From NCBI RefSeq assembly GCF_905475465.1, contig NC_062238.1:4320501-4384500 (forward strand): 64,000 nt of DNA, read 5' to 3'. Under the pieces are notes generated by a model. The model was not told the DNA's origin. It ran no database searches and saw nothing but the letters and a program-made list of their open reading frames with translations. The DNA is from Pieris napi (lineage: Eukaryota; Arthropoda; Insecta; Lepidoptera; Pieridae). The position numbers were made by a program, and so were the translations under genes. Of the stretch, positions 25,555 through 36,248 are shown one piece after another; the stretch's first letter is position 1; the number at the start of each line of letters is the position of its first letter.

Positions 25555-26934
25555 TAACTAGAAGTTTGTGAAACAATAGTTTGCTTTGTACCTATTTAGT
25601 AGGACCTCTAAGACTAGAGTTACGGATATTAATGCAATAAATTTGACTTAATTTTTATGAAAAGATGCAATTATGCTTTAAAAATAGGCATTTTAACGCA
25701 AAAATAACTAAGGATTACGATTTATATTTTAACAATAAATTACTGAAATTAGCATACCTACTATGTATTTGTATAAATCTATAAATATACATTATATTGA
25801 TTGATATTATCTCTTAATCTTATTTGCGCTTATCTTTCGTAAGTGCATTACCAATTACAGTATTTACGCTTGAATTCCATATAAGGTCTGAAGGTCCATG
25901 TTTGTAATCATTTAACTTATAATTCCATTATTTCTTATTTATTTAAAATATCGGGGTTAAATGTTTTTGTTTTGGAATTTGTAGTTTTTGTTACAAATCG
26001 ATATGTACCCAATCGTGGATTCAAGTTTTGAATAACATTAGATTTAGGGTCTGTTTCACAATGTACGGATAAGTTCTTCATAATTGGTAGGATAAACACA
26101 ATTTTTGCGTTTCACGACTGTCTGATAGCGCTATTCGTCACATAAAGTCCATCATAAGTTAAGAGTCTGATGAATGTCAAATAGCACAATTTATCTTCCA
26201 AATAATTTATGTGTTGCATAGCTATATGGTACTTTATCCATACATTGTGAAACAGACCCTTAACGGTATAAAGGTATTTTTTTTTTAAATATTTATTTGT
26301 TGTAACATATAACCTCAATTTAAGAACTATACAGCTGTGGAAAATAGTTTTTGAATTAGCTATAAAATATTAAGCTCTCGTAAAGTTCCATAGGCAATGA
26401 GTGTAAAAAATATACACGACACATTTATTACACATATTTATTTTGATCTTGATATCATTAGTCATGCTCTTTGATGTTTTATCGCTAAACATTTTTATGT
26501 TGGCATATTTAGAGATTTTATTTTGTACCACAGTTGATAGATAGACGATGAATGGAATTTTAAACTGTATACGCAAAAGTACCTATTATTTATTTCGCTA
26601 ACAATTTTACTTTGCATATGGAGCTCCTGATACCTGAGTGCTAAAACTTGGATTGCGTTGATACGTTTTCCTTAATAACTATTTATTTTTATAGCCTTAA
26701 AAAACTATAAATCTTTCTCTATATACAGGGCAGTGATTAAAGAAATTCGAATTGTTTTTAATAGCTTAAGAGAAATGTTACTCCCAATCTGTGCGTTACA
26801 TTAAACCTTTGGTTCAACTATTAAGATTATGATAAGTTTATAAAAAAAAAAGATAGTATACATAGTAGGTACATAGTAGATAGTGCATAATAAAAAAAAG
26901 TTATCTACAGCTCTTGTTTTAATTCATCATTGGT

Positions 26935-27110
26935 AAATGCCGTGATGCATACCCCGTTGCGCGGCTGCGTGTCAGCCGGTGTTACCTACCCACAAAAACC
27001 CAATGGTAGGTAGGTACCTATATCCCGCGCTGAAGTGGGTAAGGTGGCCTCAATCCTAGCCCCCTTCCCCTGGCACTAAGACCTTGTTCAAGGCCTCAGA
27101 CTATATTTGT
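26935..27110. other. GC-rich patch of unknown nature
   Basis: About 170 bp distinctly richer in G+C than its surroundings (CCCCGTTGCGCGGCTGCGTG, CCTAGCCCCCTTCCCCTGG), with a GGTAGGTAGGTACC run in the middle. It may be an old retroposon fragment; no family recognised. Confidence 0.3.
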
Positions 27111-27465
27111 TTCTAGAGTATTTTTTGCCTAATTAGAATCAGCCTTATGTAACAGACACGTCGTTGATATTTGGGTTTATGCCACTCTCCTTACGATATT
27201 TTTATTCATTTTACGAGTGTTAAATGCAGTCGTATGAAGAAAAGTTCATTATGATACATAACATAATGGTGCATAGCCATTACCTCAGCGCTGTCGCATG
27301 CTAAAACAAACACTACTTATAAATACATTTAAATGTTATTCTTGGTTTTCTGTAAACCACAGCCGCGAAATTTCTGCTTCTTTCTTATTGGTATTTTATA
27401 ATGATTAATTAGATATTTTTCTTTAAAAGTATAAAAGATGTTTGTGATGTGTAAAAAATATGATA

Positions 27466-27735
27466 GTTAGTGGCTTCAGCGTGCGACTCTCATTCCTGAG
27501 GTCGTAGGTTCGATCCCAGGCTGTACACCAATGGACTTTCATTCTATGTGCGCATTTCACATTTAACATTCGCTCGAAAGGTGAAGAAAAACATCTTGAG
27601 GAAACCGGCTTGCCTTAGACCCAAAAAGACGACGGCGTGCTACTATTTGCTACTTGACTATTTAAGAAACAGATTAAAAATTCTGAGGCCTAGATCCAAT
27701 TAGGATTGTAGCGCCACTAATGTATTTTGAAAAAT
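27466..27735 (+). mobile_element. tRNA-derived SINE
   Basis: A box TTAGTGGCTTCAGCG, B box GGTTCGATCC, full body with a 9-bp internal stutter (CATTTCACATTTAACATT) and 3' part CTGAGGCCTAGATCC, GTAGCGCCACTAATG. Possible target duplication AAAAATAT on both sides (about 27453 and 27730). Confidence 0.88.
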
Positions 27736-30376
27736 ATAAGGGCATATATTTTATCTTCTATTGCCATTTGGTTAAAATCTTACCTATTAGCCGGAGCTTT
27801 TAGTTCGTTTCCAATAATTCATTCTGCTTTTAATTAGTTTAAGTGTGATGAAGGTTTTTGCATTTTCAATACGCTTATAAAAAGCTAAGAATCTCTGTTA
27901 TAAAATGATTTAATGTTTAATAGTTTAAAAATATAACCCCAGTATAAGATCTAGGCAGCCTAATATCTATGCATGAAAAACCAAGATCATCTCCAGACAC
28001 TAGCTGTTTTAGTTTTCAAATTTTGGTCTCATCCATAGGAAATAGGACGTCATTCATTTAAAATTCGACCATGCAATATGTCTAGACCCAGACAGAATAT
28101 AAATTGCCGGTGACCTAGAATTACTTATGATAGAAAAATAACGTTTCCTTTTAGGCTCTTTACACTGGAAAAACCTGTAATATTTTAGAATATATTTGCG
28201 ATACATTATTTTGTAATATACCTTATTAGTTTTATATATATGAGAAATGAGATGAGATGAGAAATCTATTTTTTAATGTTGCGATGTTTGATGACTCTTT
28301 GCAGGTTGAAAATAAATTTTTAACTATCAAGCATCAAATTTTAATCAATCCAATACGCTTTTGACATACATTCATACCTTAAGATGCTGATTATTGCCTT
28401 ATAAAAATCCAAACCTATAATTCATAGTAAAATATTAACCTATACTCTTATTATTTAGGGGAAAGATTTGTATTTTTGTATGTTATTAGCGAATAAACTA
28501 AATCCACTAGATCAATTTAAAAACTTCTTTTGCCTTTAGAATGCTTCACTATTGTATAAATTAAGCCTATGTTAATAAGCAGAAGAGTCAAAATAAATTT
28601 CTAGCCATGAGAAGTCGGAGTAGCCGCTAGTAAAAATATAAAAAAACATAGTTGTATGTACGTTTGTATCTAATAAATAAAAATACTGAAATATATTGAC
28701 TAGAATACTATATTCATTTCCAAAATATTTTATACAATAAATTTCCATCCGTGCAAAGTTGGGTCCTGTTATATTAAAATTTTCCGTTTCCGCGCAATTG
28801 CAAGGTTTAATGTCCGTCAAGGCAAAGAAAAATCTATAAAGCGCCTAACACGAATCAATAGTCAATAATTCAAATGATGTATGGCATAATGTAATCGCTT
28901 GTCTCCAGTGATATATCACATTTACCTGTTCGCCGATTTTCCTATTCATCTGCACTTCCTTAAACAATTCAAATTAAGCTATTGTAAGCTTTTCATCACC
29001 ATAATCTTGAATGATTGAATTTCATATAACTTAAACTACCATTGTATTCTTAGCGAGTGTATTAAAATTGTCTGTGCATCGAGCTGTCACTAACATTTCA
29101 ATCATAAAGTTTTTTCACTCCTAGTACTCGAGGGACATCGAATATTTATAGTTTTAAAACATCTTTATCGACGCAAGCTTGACGTCTCGCTATAAGGGTA
29201 CGCTTCTGCTGTATTTCAATTTATTAATTTCAATTGTATTATAAGATGGCGGACATTTAAAGTTTGTCTTTCAACTCATACAGAAAGATGAATTAATAAT
29301 AGTATCTCTAAAGAGGTTTCTACGCCTGTTCCTAGCTAATTATATTGTAATCAATTCCTTAGCGATGCCAATAAATCAATATATGCGCCTTGTCAACTCA
29401 TTATAATAACAAACGTTTAATCGTCATAGCAGTGGCTATCGCATTTCGTGTAGAACCCGGATTTTCGGGTTCGTTTCTAGACGAAACAGTATACGTTGTT
29501 TTCCCATGCTTTATTGAAAGATTTCAGTCACTTACAACCTGCATGGATATGATTGTGGTGGCGTCCTAATCCTGTAGAACTGAGTTAAATAAGATACTTA
29601 TATAAAAATATTAGGACATATTCGTATATTTCCGTCTTTTTATCACCTCATTTCGCAGACATGAGTTACAATCAAGATGGGGTTAATTGTTGAAAATTTG
29701 GCAAACGATTAATTAAAGTGGTTAAAGAAATGTAACAAATGATTCGGTTTAATTTGGAAGACAGGTCGCATATCGATCATGGACTGGCGGCCGTCCAAAC
29801 GCTCGGTGGGCTGCGCCGAGACGTGGTGTGACAGGTGCGGCATTCAACCCACGATGCACACGATTCACACTACGTTCTTTAAAATCCTATGCACTTACAA
29901 CTTGCTGACAAAAACATAAATATTTTTTTTTATTAGGAAATAAAAGGCACATTATTGAAAAAATTCTAAAGGTTTAAATGATATTTATTAAGACAATATT
30001 ACAATCTGACTGTTAGTGGTACTATTATTAGATAACTACAAGACTCCTTTGCATCCATCTCCATCATCCTATCTTGTGTATGATATGATAATATTCTTCT
30101 GATGTTTTTGATTTTATTTTAATGAATTCTAATTTATTATAAATTGTGCGGTGCTTTATAAGCGCTTAACAGAAATCTTGTTCAGAATCGTGCACATTGC
30201 CGCAAGCTGTACATCACAATCGAGCAAGCGTGGCACGAACTCGATCGAGCCAACTATTCATAGCCGCTAAAACGGACATTCAGCCCTTAATATCAACGTA
30301 TCTAGTATTCCGATCAGGGTAATTCATAATACATGACGGTTGACGTGTATTTCATATATTTTTATTATAATTCCAG

Positions 30377-30681
30377 GTACCGTGAACGCGAACGGAGAGA
30401 CAAAGCGACAGAGAACGTCCTACACGCGATACCAAACGCTTGAATTGGAAAAGGAGTTTCACTTCAACCGGTACCTGACGAGGAGACGACGGATCGAGAT
30501 CGCCCACGCCCTCTGTCTCACCGAGAGGCAGATCAAGATCTGGTTCCAGAACCGGCGCATGAAGTGGAAGAAGGAACACAAGATGGCGTCAATGAATATC
30601 GTTCCTTACCATATGAACCCGTATGGCCACCCCTACCAGTTCGACCTTCACCCTAGCCAATTTGCCCATCTATCCGCATAG
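30377..30681 (+). CDS. Scr: Sex combs reduced, coding exon 2 (homeodomain and C-terminus)
   Basis: Terminal coding exon, 305 nt, ending in TAG at 30679-30681. It completes Ser252 and encodes TVNANGE, then a full 60-residue homeodomain (residues 260-319). Its N-terminal arm is TKRQRTSYTRYQ, and recognition helix 3 contains QIKIWFQNRRMKWKK with Gln50 and Asn51. The 33-residue tail begins KMASMNIVPYHM and ends HPSQFAHLSA; this tail and the TVNANGETKRQ arm mark Scr rather than Antp, ftz or Dfd. With the linker from exon 1, His248 sits at position -12 and Arg262 at +3 of the homeodomain, the pair known in Drosophila Scr to read a narrow minor groove in Scr-Exd sites. No frameshift or missing key residue is seen. 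The minus-strand ORF across this exon is a shadow. Confidence 0.98.
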
Positions 30682-32582
30682 GATCAGTGGAATTTTTCGA
30701 ATAGTGGATAACTGATTTACTAGATATGCAGTCGGCCGTGTCAACGGAGTTGCATGTAGTATTGTCAGGACAGATACTACAGCAATTAGACTGAATCAGA
30801 TATTCGCTGCTCGAAAAATTTCTAAGTGTCAGTGACTATGGACAAGTGATAAATGAAGTCGTCAGTTCAAATATAACGCCTAGTGAGTCTATGCGAGGAA
30901 TTTCAAAAATTTAAGTCGTGAAAAGTGCAGCAATTGCAAAGTGTGCAACGTTTTAAAATTACCCACACTAGTAAAATCTAACTAAGTTAACTAGTCAGAA
31001 ATGATTGCTCGATCTGCATAATGTTATACGTAAGAAATGTTACAGATAATTAGAAATACTATACTGTGTATATGATGGCTATGTCTATATTGTAAGTAGA
31101 GTTATATGCAAATAATTTCAATACTAATTCAATTTAATAGGCGAATGTAGATAAGCCATCGCTTTTCCAACAAATTCGGAATTGTACAGGGAAATCGAAA
31201 AATGGAAATCTCAAAAATTGTTTTATTAGGTTTATGCGAATAGTTGCGAATTTTGAAAAAGCTATTGACTTTCTAAGCTCAGATTACTTGTGAATATCTA
31301 GATTAATTTCTACTGTAAATAACATATTATGTAGGTATTTTGGAAATTTAATATATTCAATGTAGTACCTACTTTTAAAGAACTATTTTATGTTCCTGTC
31401 TCTAGTGTAAATAACAAATAATTTTAAGGTCTTAATACAAATAGTTTTACGTCATTACTTAGTTATACGTAATAGATAAATTAATGTAAAGTAAAAGTCT
31501 CAACCAACGATAATATAATTACCTAATTTCTTCACATCTAGAATGTAAGGGTTTCTATAGAGACAATATATATAGCGTTACAATCTAGTAATTGGTTATT
31601 ACGTATTAATTGGCTATAATATTGTTACAAAATTTCAATACATTGTTCTTTTCCATACATGGTCTATTGATATCGGCGCGTAACTTGCGTTAGCGCAATA
31701 TTTCAAACTCTAACCAATTGGTAATATAATATGGTCGCAAATTGTTCGGGGGACACAATATTTTTGCCAGGTTCAAGGCACTTGTCTATAATAAACAGTG
31801 AAACACGTAGATATTTGATTCCATGCCGCATAAAGGTATAGAGTCATAAATAGTATGTCTTCTGATCATTGAGTGGAAAACTCTATAAAATCGTACTATT
31901 TCATAAAGTAGCCAATCATTTCATGAATGGATTTGGGCTCACAATATGTAGTACGTTTTATCAAAAGCAATTTTCTCATAAATCGAAAAATACTTTGTTA
32001 AGATACTTTTGATATTGGAAGAATTGTTTATTATTAGAATAAACGTCCTTTAATACGAAACCACGTAAAATTGTCTCAATGGAAACCCAAAAATACTGTA
32101 TAATGTACTTAATAGTTAATACTATTCTTTGATTTACTTAACTTTTTTATTCCTCTATAGAAATGTCGTGGTCAACTGTGATATTTTGTTAAATTTATTC
32201 GTAAGATAAAAATCACACAGTTGTTTAACCATCCATATTTTGTTTATTATTAAGTTTTACCTTTCAGTTATTTTTTGGCGTTGCTTAGGTATTTTTGAAA
32301 CACAGATAAACACACATGTACTTTTTAATTTATCTATTTTAAAAGTGGAATGTGTTCTTTTCGTTGGATGTAAAATCATAATTATTTTCAAATTATCCTT
32401 GATTGATTTGTTGGTTTATTTATTGTTTGTAAATATAAAAAGAATTAAGTTTTACGTAATACATTAAAACTCTTTTAATAATAATTCTCTGTATATTTTT
32501 CTGTGCAATAGGAAGTGGCCTATTCCCCATTTTTAAATATTGTAAAAAATTATTTACTTATGTTAATTTTGTAATTAATAAA
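30682..32582 (+). other. Scr: Scr 3' UTR (extent estimated)
   Basis: AT-rich sequence after the stop, with no ORF of note. Candidate poly(A) signals AATAAA lie at 31790-31795 and 32577-32582, with more around 32656 and 32697, so the 3' UTR is probably 1.1 to 2 kb. It contains the miR-10-5p site listed below and a seven-base match to the miR-10-3p seed (CGAATTT, 31247-31253). The true end needs transcript data. Confidence 0.6.
31169..31191 (+). promoter_or_regulatory. miR-10-5p target site in Scr 3' UTR
   Basis: AACAAATTCGGA (31169-31180) is complementary to the 3' half of the miR-10-5p encoded at 50307-50328. TACAGGG (31185-31191) is complementary to its 5' half, including the seed core. Only a small internal loop separates them: four target bases (31181-31184) against two miRNA bases. 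About 19 of 22 miRNA bases can pair. An A follows at 31192, giving a 7mer-A1-type seed if the miRNA starts ACCCTG. Hox genes are known targets of Hox-cluster microRNAs; repression here is inferred. Confidence 0.85.
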
Positions 32583-33082
32583 GTTGTAAGTATTGTTCAT
32601 TCCAATTTAAATGAAATCTCTAATGCTACATGATCATTTAAATTATTGTATTGTATGAATAAATTGTAATTTTTGAAAATTGGTGAAAATTATAAAATAA
32701 ATTATGCAGAAAATTATGTTTTTTTATAGACCGGACAGATACTATGACATAACTTTTAACTTTAGCTTTTAACCTAAGAATAACTTACTAATACATCAAT
32801 ATTTATATTAAAATTAAACTAAGTATCGATACTTGAGAAGTCTTGAAAAAGACAGATGTTTTTGCGTAGGTATATATGAAGGTCAACTAGGCCCATAGAC
32901 ATAGATGACATATGACAATCGGCATATATTTTTGAGATAGATCGAAGCTCTTACAAAATAGCAGATATATAATATGATATATGTGATTTATATGAATATA
33001 ATATTAATATAGTGTTTAATTTTAATATAGTGTTTACATATGATGAAAAAAAAAACCTACATACAGTATTTAAGTAAGCAAT

Positions 33083-33122
33083 CACGTCATGAGGAAACCG
33101 GCATAACCGACTTGTCTAAAAA
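33083..33122 (+). mobile_element. SINE fragment
   Basis: CACGTCATGAGGAAACCGGC followed by CGACTTGTCTAA matches the middle of the SINE body used by the other copies. Only about 40 bp remain. Confidence 0.45.
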
Positions 33123-33373
33123 AAATTTAAGCATCATAATCACAAACTTTAGAAATTATTGATTTATTAATTATTTTAAGGCAGTAATTGTTCTTAGCTT
33201 CTTGTGAGTTTAGTCACTGCTATGAAAATAAACATTCCCAGAAATGCCTGAACTTAGGAATAGTTTCTTTGGTTATGGATCAAAATTGAGAATTATGTTT
33301 TGTCTCTTTTAAAACGTAACCCACAGAGATTATAAGTTCAAACCAGAATTACACCGAGCAACAAGAACGAAGC

Positions 33374-33664
33374 AGTGTTGGCCTAGTGGCTTCAGCGTGC
33401 GACTCTCATACTTGAGGTCGTAGGTTCGATCCCCAGCTGTGCACCAATGGACTTTCTTTCTATGCGCGCATTTAACATTTGCTCGAACGGTGAAGGAAAA
33501 CATCGTGAGGAAACCGACATGTCTTAGACCCAAAAAATCGACGGCGTCTGTCAGGCACTGGAGGCCGATCACCTACTTACTTATTAGATTTAAAAATGAT
33601 CATTAAACAGATTCAGAAATCTGAGGCCAAGACCTAAAAAGGTTGTAGTGCCACTGATTTATTT
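33374..33664 (+). mobile_element. tRNA-derived SINE with 14-bp target duplication (best-preserved copy)
   Basis: Perfect duplication AACAAGAACGAAGC at 33360-33373 and 33665-33678. The head has TGGCCTAGTGGCTTCAGCGT (A box) and GGTTCGATCC (B box). The body and 3' end are complete. At 291 bp it is a good reference copy. The minus-strand ORF at 33330-33572 is a by-product. Confidence 0.95.
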
Positions 33665-33784
33665 AACAAGAACGAAGCGAAGCCTTCGCTAAGTCTAAGT
33701 AACTTTTGTTTAAACATTAAGTACCTATATATAACTTCTGACTAAGACTGTCATTGCTTTTAAAAACAATTTGAATTTCTCCTA

Positions 33785-33980
33785 CCGTGCTGCAACCGCC
33801 AGTTTGACGCCGTTAGATTTGGAGCCCGTATTTGAGTGATGATAAATGAACAAACCAATGACATGACAGGCGAAGCCGGGGGCGCCAGGGTACGTGCCAA
33901 CAAAGGATTTGGAAATGTGAAGGTTTAGTTTTGTAGGTCGGGAGTGCGTATCGGCTGATTCTATCAATCATCCCGGGAAA
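33785..33980. promoter_or_regulatory. GC-rich candidate regulatory patch
   Basis: Less AT-rich than the flanks, with no repeat hallmark. Contains GAAGCCGGGGGCGCC, GATGATAAATGAAC and the near-palindrome TGATTCTATCAATCA (33956-33970), whose half sites resemble Exd/Pbx sites. It lies 1.2 kb past the last Scr poly(A) candidate. Function is inferred from composition only. Confidence 0.3.
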
Positions 33981-34135
33981 GTGTTTTTCTGAAAATATTT
34001 TTGGTGAGAGATGAATTGATTTGATAATTGTCTTTTACTAAAAGTTGTGAAACCGGGATATCTACACTAAACATAGGAACCAAGGACTATTGACTCACCT
34101 ATAGGTAGTAGTATACTTATTATACCTACCTATTT

Positions 34136-34690
34136 TTTAATATCCGTGGTGGAAATGCATTGGCGAATCCCCCCTGCCCCTAAAGTTGCAGAGGTATGTG
34201 GGATTTGACCCACACCAGAATCTCCGCTATTCAGTCTGACTGAGTGAGTATTACCCACTAAAACCTCCAGGGGCAGTTTCTACAAGGCACTGTTAGAGAG
34301 GCTCCGGGGTCACTCACTCTCGCATTTATCCGGGACCTCAACGGCATACTTGTTACACTCAAAACCTCCGTTGGTGTACACACTACATAGGGGTAGGAGA
34401 TGAGCATACCTTCTCCTGTTTACTCCGCGCCTTCTAACCCAAGGATTCGTCCTCTCTCTCTCTCGTTCTGCTGCCTCCTTCTGCAGAATTACTTACTCCC
34501 TGAATGATACGACTGCATCCCATACCTCGTCACTGCCGACCATTTTTTCAGCAGTGCAGAAAATCTAGAAATTGTTAGCCACCAAGGGACAAAGATTGTG
34601 ACGGGGCTGAGACCCCCGCGGACACTCCTCCAACGCGGTACCATGTCATCTTTTTCGCCACACTCCAAGAAGCTTGGTGTTGGCTCCCGA
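34136..34690 (-). pseudogene. Decayed LINE-like coding fragment
   Basis: 34136-34380 matches the two halves of the repeat at 7163-7640. The minus strand reads LNSGDSGVGQIPHTSATL and other protein-like runs, broken by stops. The GC-rich continuation to about 34690 is probably the same element. No catalytic motif is visible, so the family is not named. Confidence 0.55.
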
Positions 34691-34785
34691 ACGATCTTAT
34701 TATACCTAACTAGCTAGTTATAATAAAAATAATATAGCCTTTAATTTTCCGAAACTCTGTAATATTATATATATGAACTTTAACA

Positions 34786-34925
34786 TATTTTTACTCCAGT
34801 ATATCTCGGAGTTCGGTGTGCCTCTTGGCAAAGGCCTCCTCTAACACTTTCCACTGTTCTCTATCTTATGCAACTCTTCTACAGTTGTAGTCAATATTTT
34901 GTTCCATTATTCATTTCATATGGTC
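34786..34925 (-). pseudogene. LINE RT C-terminal fragment, two stops
   Basis: The minus strand reads DREQWKVLEEAFAKRHTELR after NIDYNCRRVA, with internal stops at two places. The LEEAFAK end is shared with the fragment at 56046-56200, so both derive from one LINE family. Confidence 0.7.
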
Positions 34926-35739
34926 TATCTTATTACTACTTTACTTATTATAATTAGCTAGTTAGTACAGTAATATAGATAAAATACATCTAAATACTTG
35001 TTAGAAAGTTGTTCAAGTACCTATAAAACTCCAAATGGAATTTATCTTCATACGTAAATTATTCTAAGTAAGACCTTAACTTCATTTCTAATAACGTTAA
35101 TCAGAAAACAATTACAATTATTATTAAACCTGCCATATTTAATTTTCAAAATTTCAAATTAAATATGGCCCGAAATGTTGTCCAAGTTATTCGTTACGAT
35201 TTCAAATATACTCCTTTGAATTCAAAATAGGAACACCGAGCTACTTGCGATGTATATCAAACTAAACAATGACTAATATTATTAATGTTGGGCTGTCCAT
35301 CCGATTGTGGCTCAGATCGCGAGATAGCTTACATTAAGGTGTGTTTGTGGTCGCAAATCATTTTTCATCCAGCGTCTCACGGACCGTGTATGACATTGTT
35401 TTGACGATAAGATTATGGTATTTGAAAAATGCTCGCTCGAAGATATTAGTTGTTGATTTAATAAATAACATTACTCTTCTTGAGATGCGATATTTAAGTG
35501 ATTAACGATGGAATAATACCTTTTAAAATGTTTTGAAAAAAAAATTGTTGTTATTTTGTATTTTAATTTTTGGATATCAATATCGACAATCTACAATGAC
35601 ACAAATTGTTAACATTCAGATTTTTGTATTTTAAATAGAGTTTAAAAAATTTAGTATTAAAAAACCAACTAAAATCCTGTTTTTGATTTTTAAAATGGTA
35701 ATACTTGGTAAACAAAAAAACAACTACTTTTTATTCGCA

Positions 35740-36242
35740 GTTCAACGCCATCTGACGTTGTTTCTTTGAACTTAAATAACGTCCACGAAAACTAAAATGA
35801 GAATGGAACGTAATGACGTACAAACCGTGACATTCGTTCTGTACTGTAATTGTATTTCACACTGAACATGACAGATGGCGCTTTAATAAATATAGTAAAA
35901 TGTTTATTTAATTTTAAACAAAACTTACAAAATTGCAATATACTTTAACATATTGTGTTCTTTAAAGAAATCATGCATTTTGTCATATTGAAAAATATTT
36001 AGCATAAACTTAATCATCTTCGTTGCTAGAGCACTTTCACAGCAGTGTATTATTATTCCTATAGATGGCGCTTAATGTGATTTACACTGTAGGTAAAACA
36101 GTTTTATAGAATTTTCGGATATCGAGTGAGCTTTGAAAGCTCCAGTGTTCGCGCCGAGGAGGGACGCGTCACGGCCGTATTAGCAATAGATTTTCACATC
36201 TTCAGCTCCTGTAAATTTCCAAGACAAAAGGAAATCTCTTAG
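35740..36242 (+). promoter_or_regulatory. Promoter-like island with CTCF-type cores and splice donor
   Basis: Three copies of the CTCF-type core: ACGCCATCT (35745-35753, minus-type orientation), AGATGGCGC (35873-35881) and AGATGGCGC (36063-36071), the last preceded by CCTAT to give CCTATAGATGGCGC. These are followed by TTTATAGAA (36103-36111), an Inr-like TCCAGTG (36141) and a less AT-rich block with GCGCCGAGGAGGGACGCG. AG|GTAAGA at 36241-36248 is a near-ideal donor. A short noncoding first exon (about 36142-36242) of a + strand transcript is possible. No coding sequence is seen. Confidence 0.4.
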
Positions 36243-36248
36243 GTAAGA

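Larger units (their letters stand above)
2947..30376 (+). other. Scr: Scr intron (27.4 kb)
   Basis: Bounded by the donor GTGAGT at 2947 and the acceptor TTCCAG ending at 30376. It separates the YPWM exon from the homeobox exon, a common Hox arrangement. Recognisable contents are listed separately: a Helitron, SINEs, LINE fragments and a Harbinger-like MITE. Stretches where I see no gene or clear repeat: 2997-5730, 6076-7160, 8140-8970, 9690-10728, 11060-14627, 15540-16940, 17142-21120, 21620-22165, 22610-25270, 25570-26930 and 27740-30376. Less AT-rich patches in these gaps (for example 18.4-18.53 kb, 19.1-19.3 kb, 29.78-29.86 kb and 30.16-30.3 kb) are possible enhancers, since Scr introns and flanks in other insects hold regulatory DNA. 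That is inference only. Confidence 0.85.
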
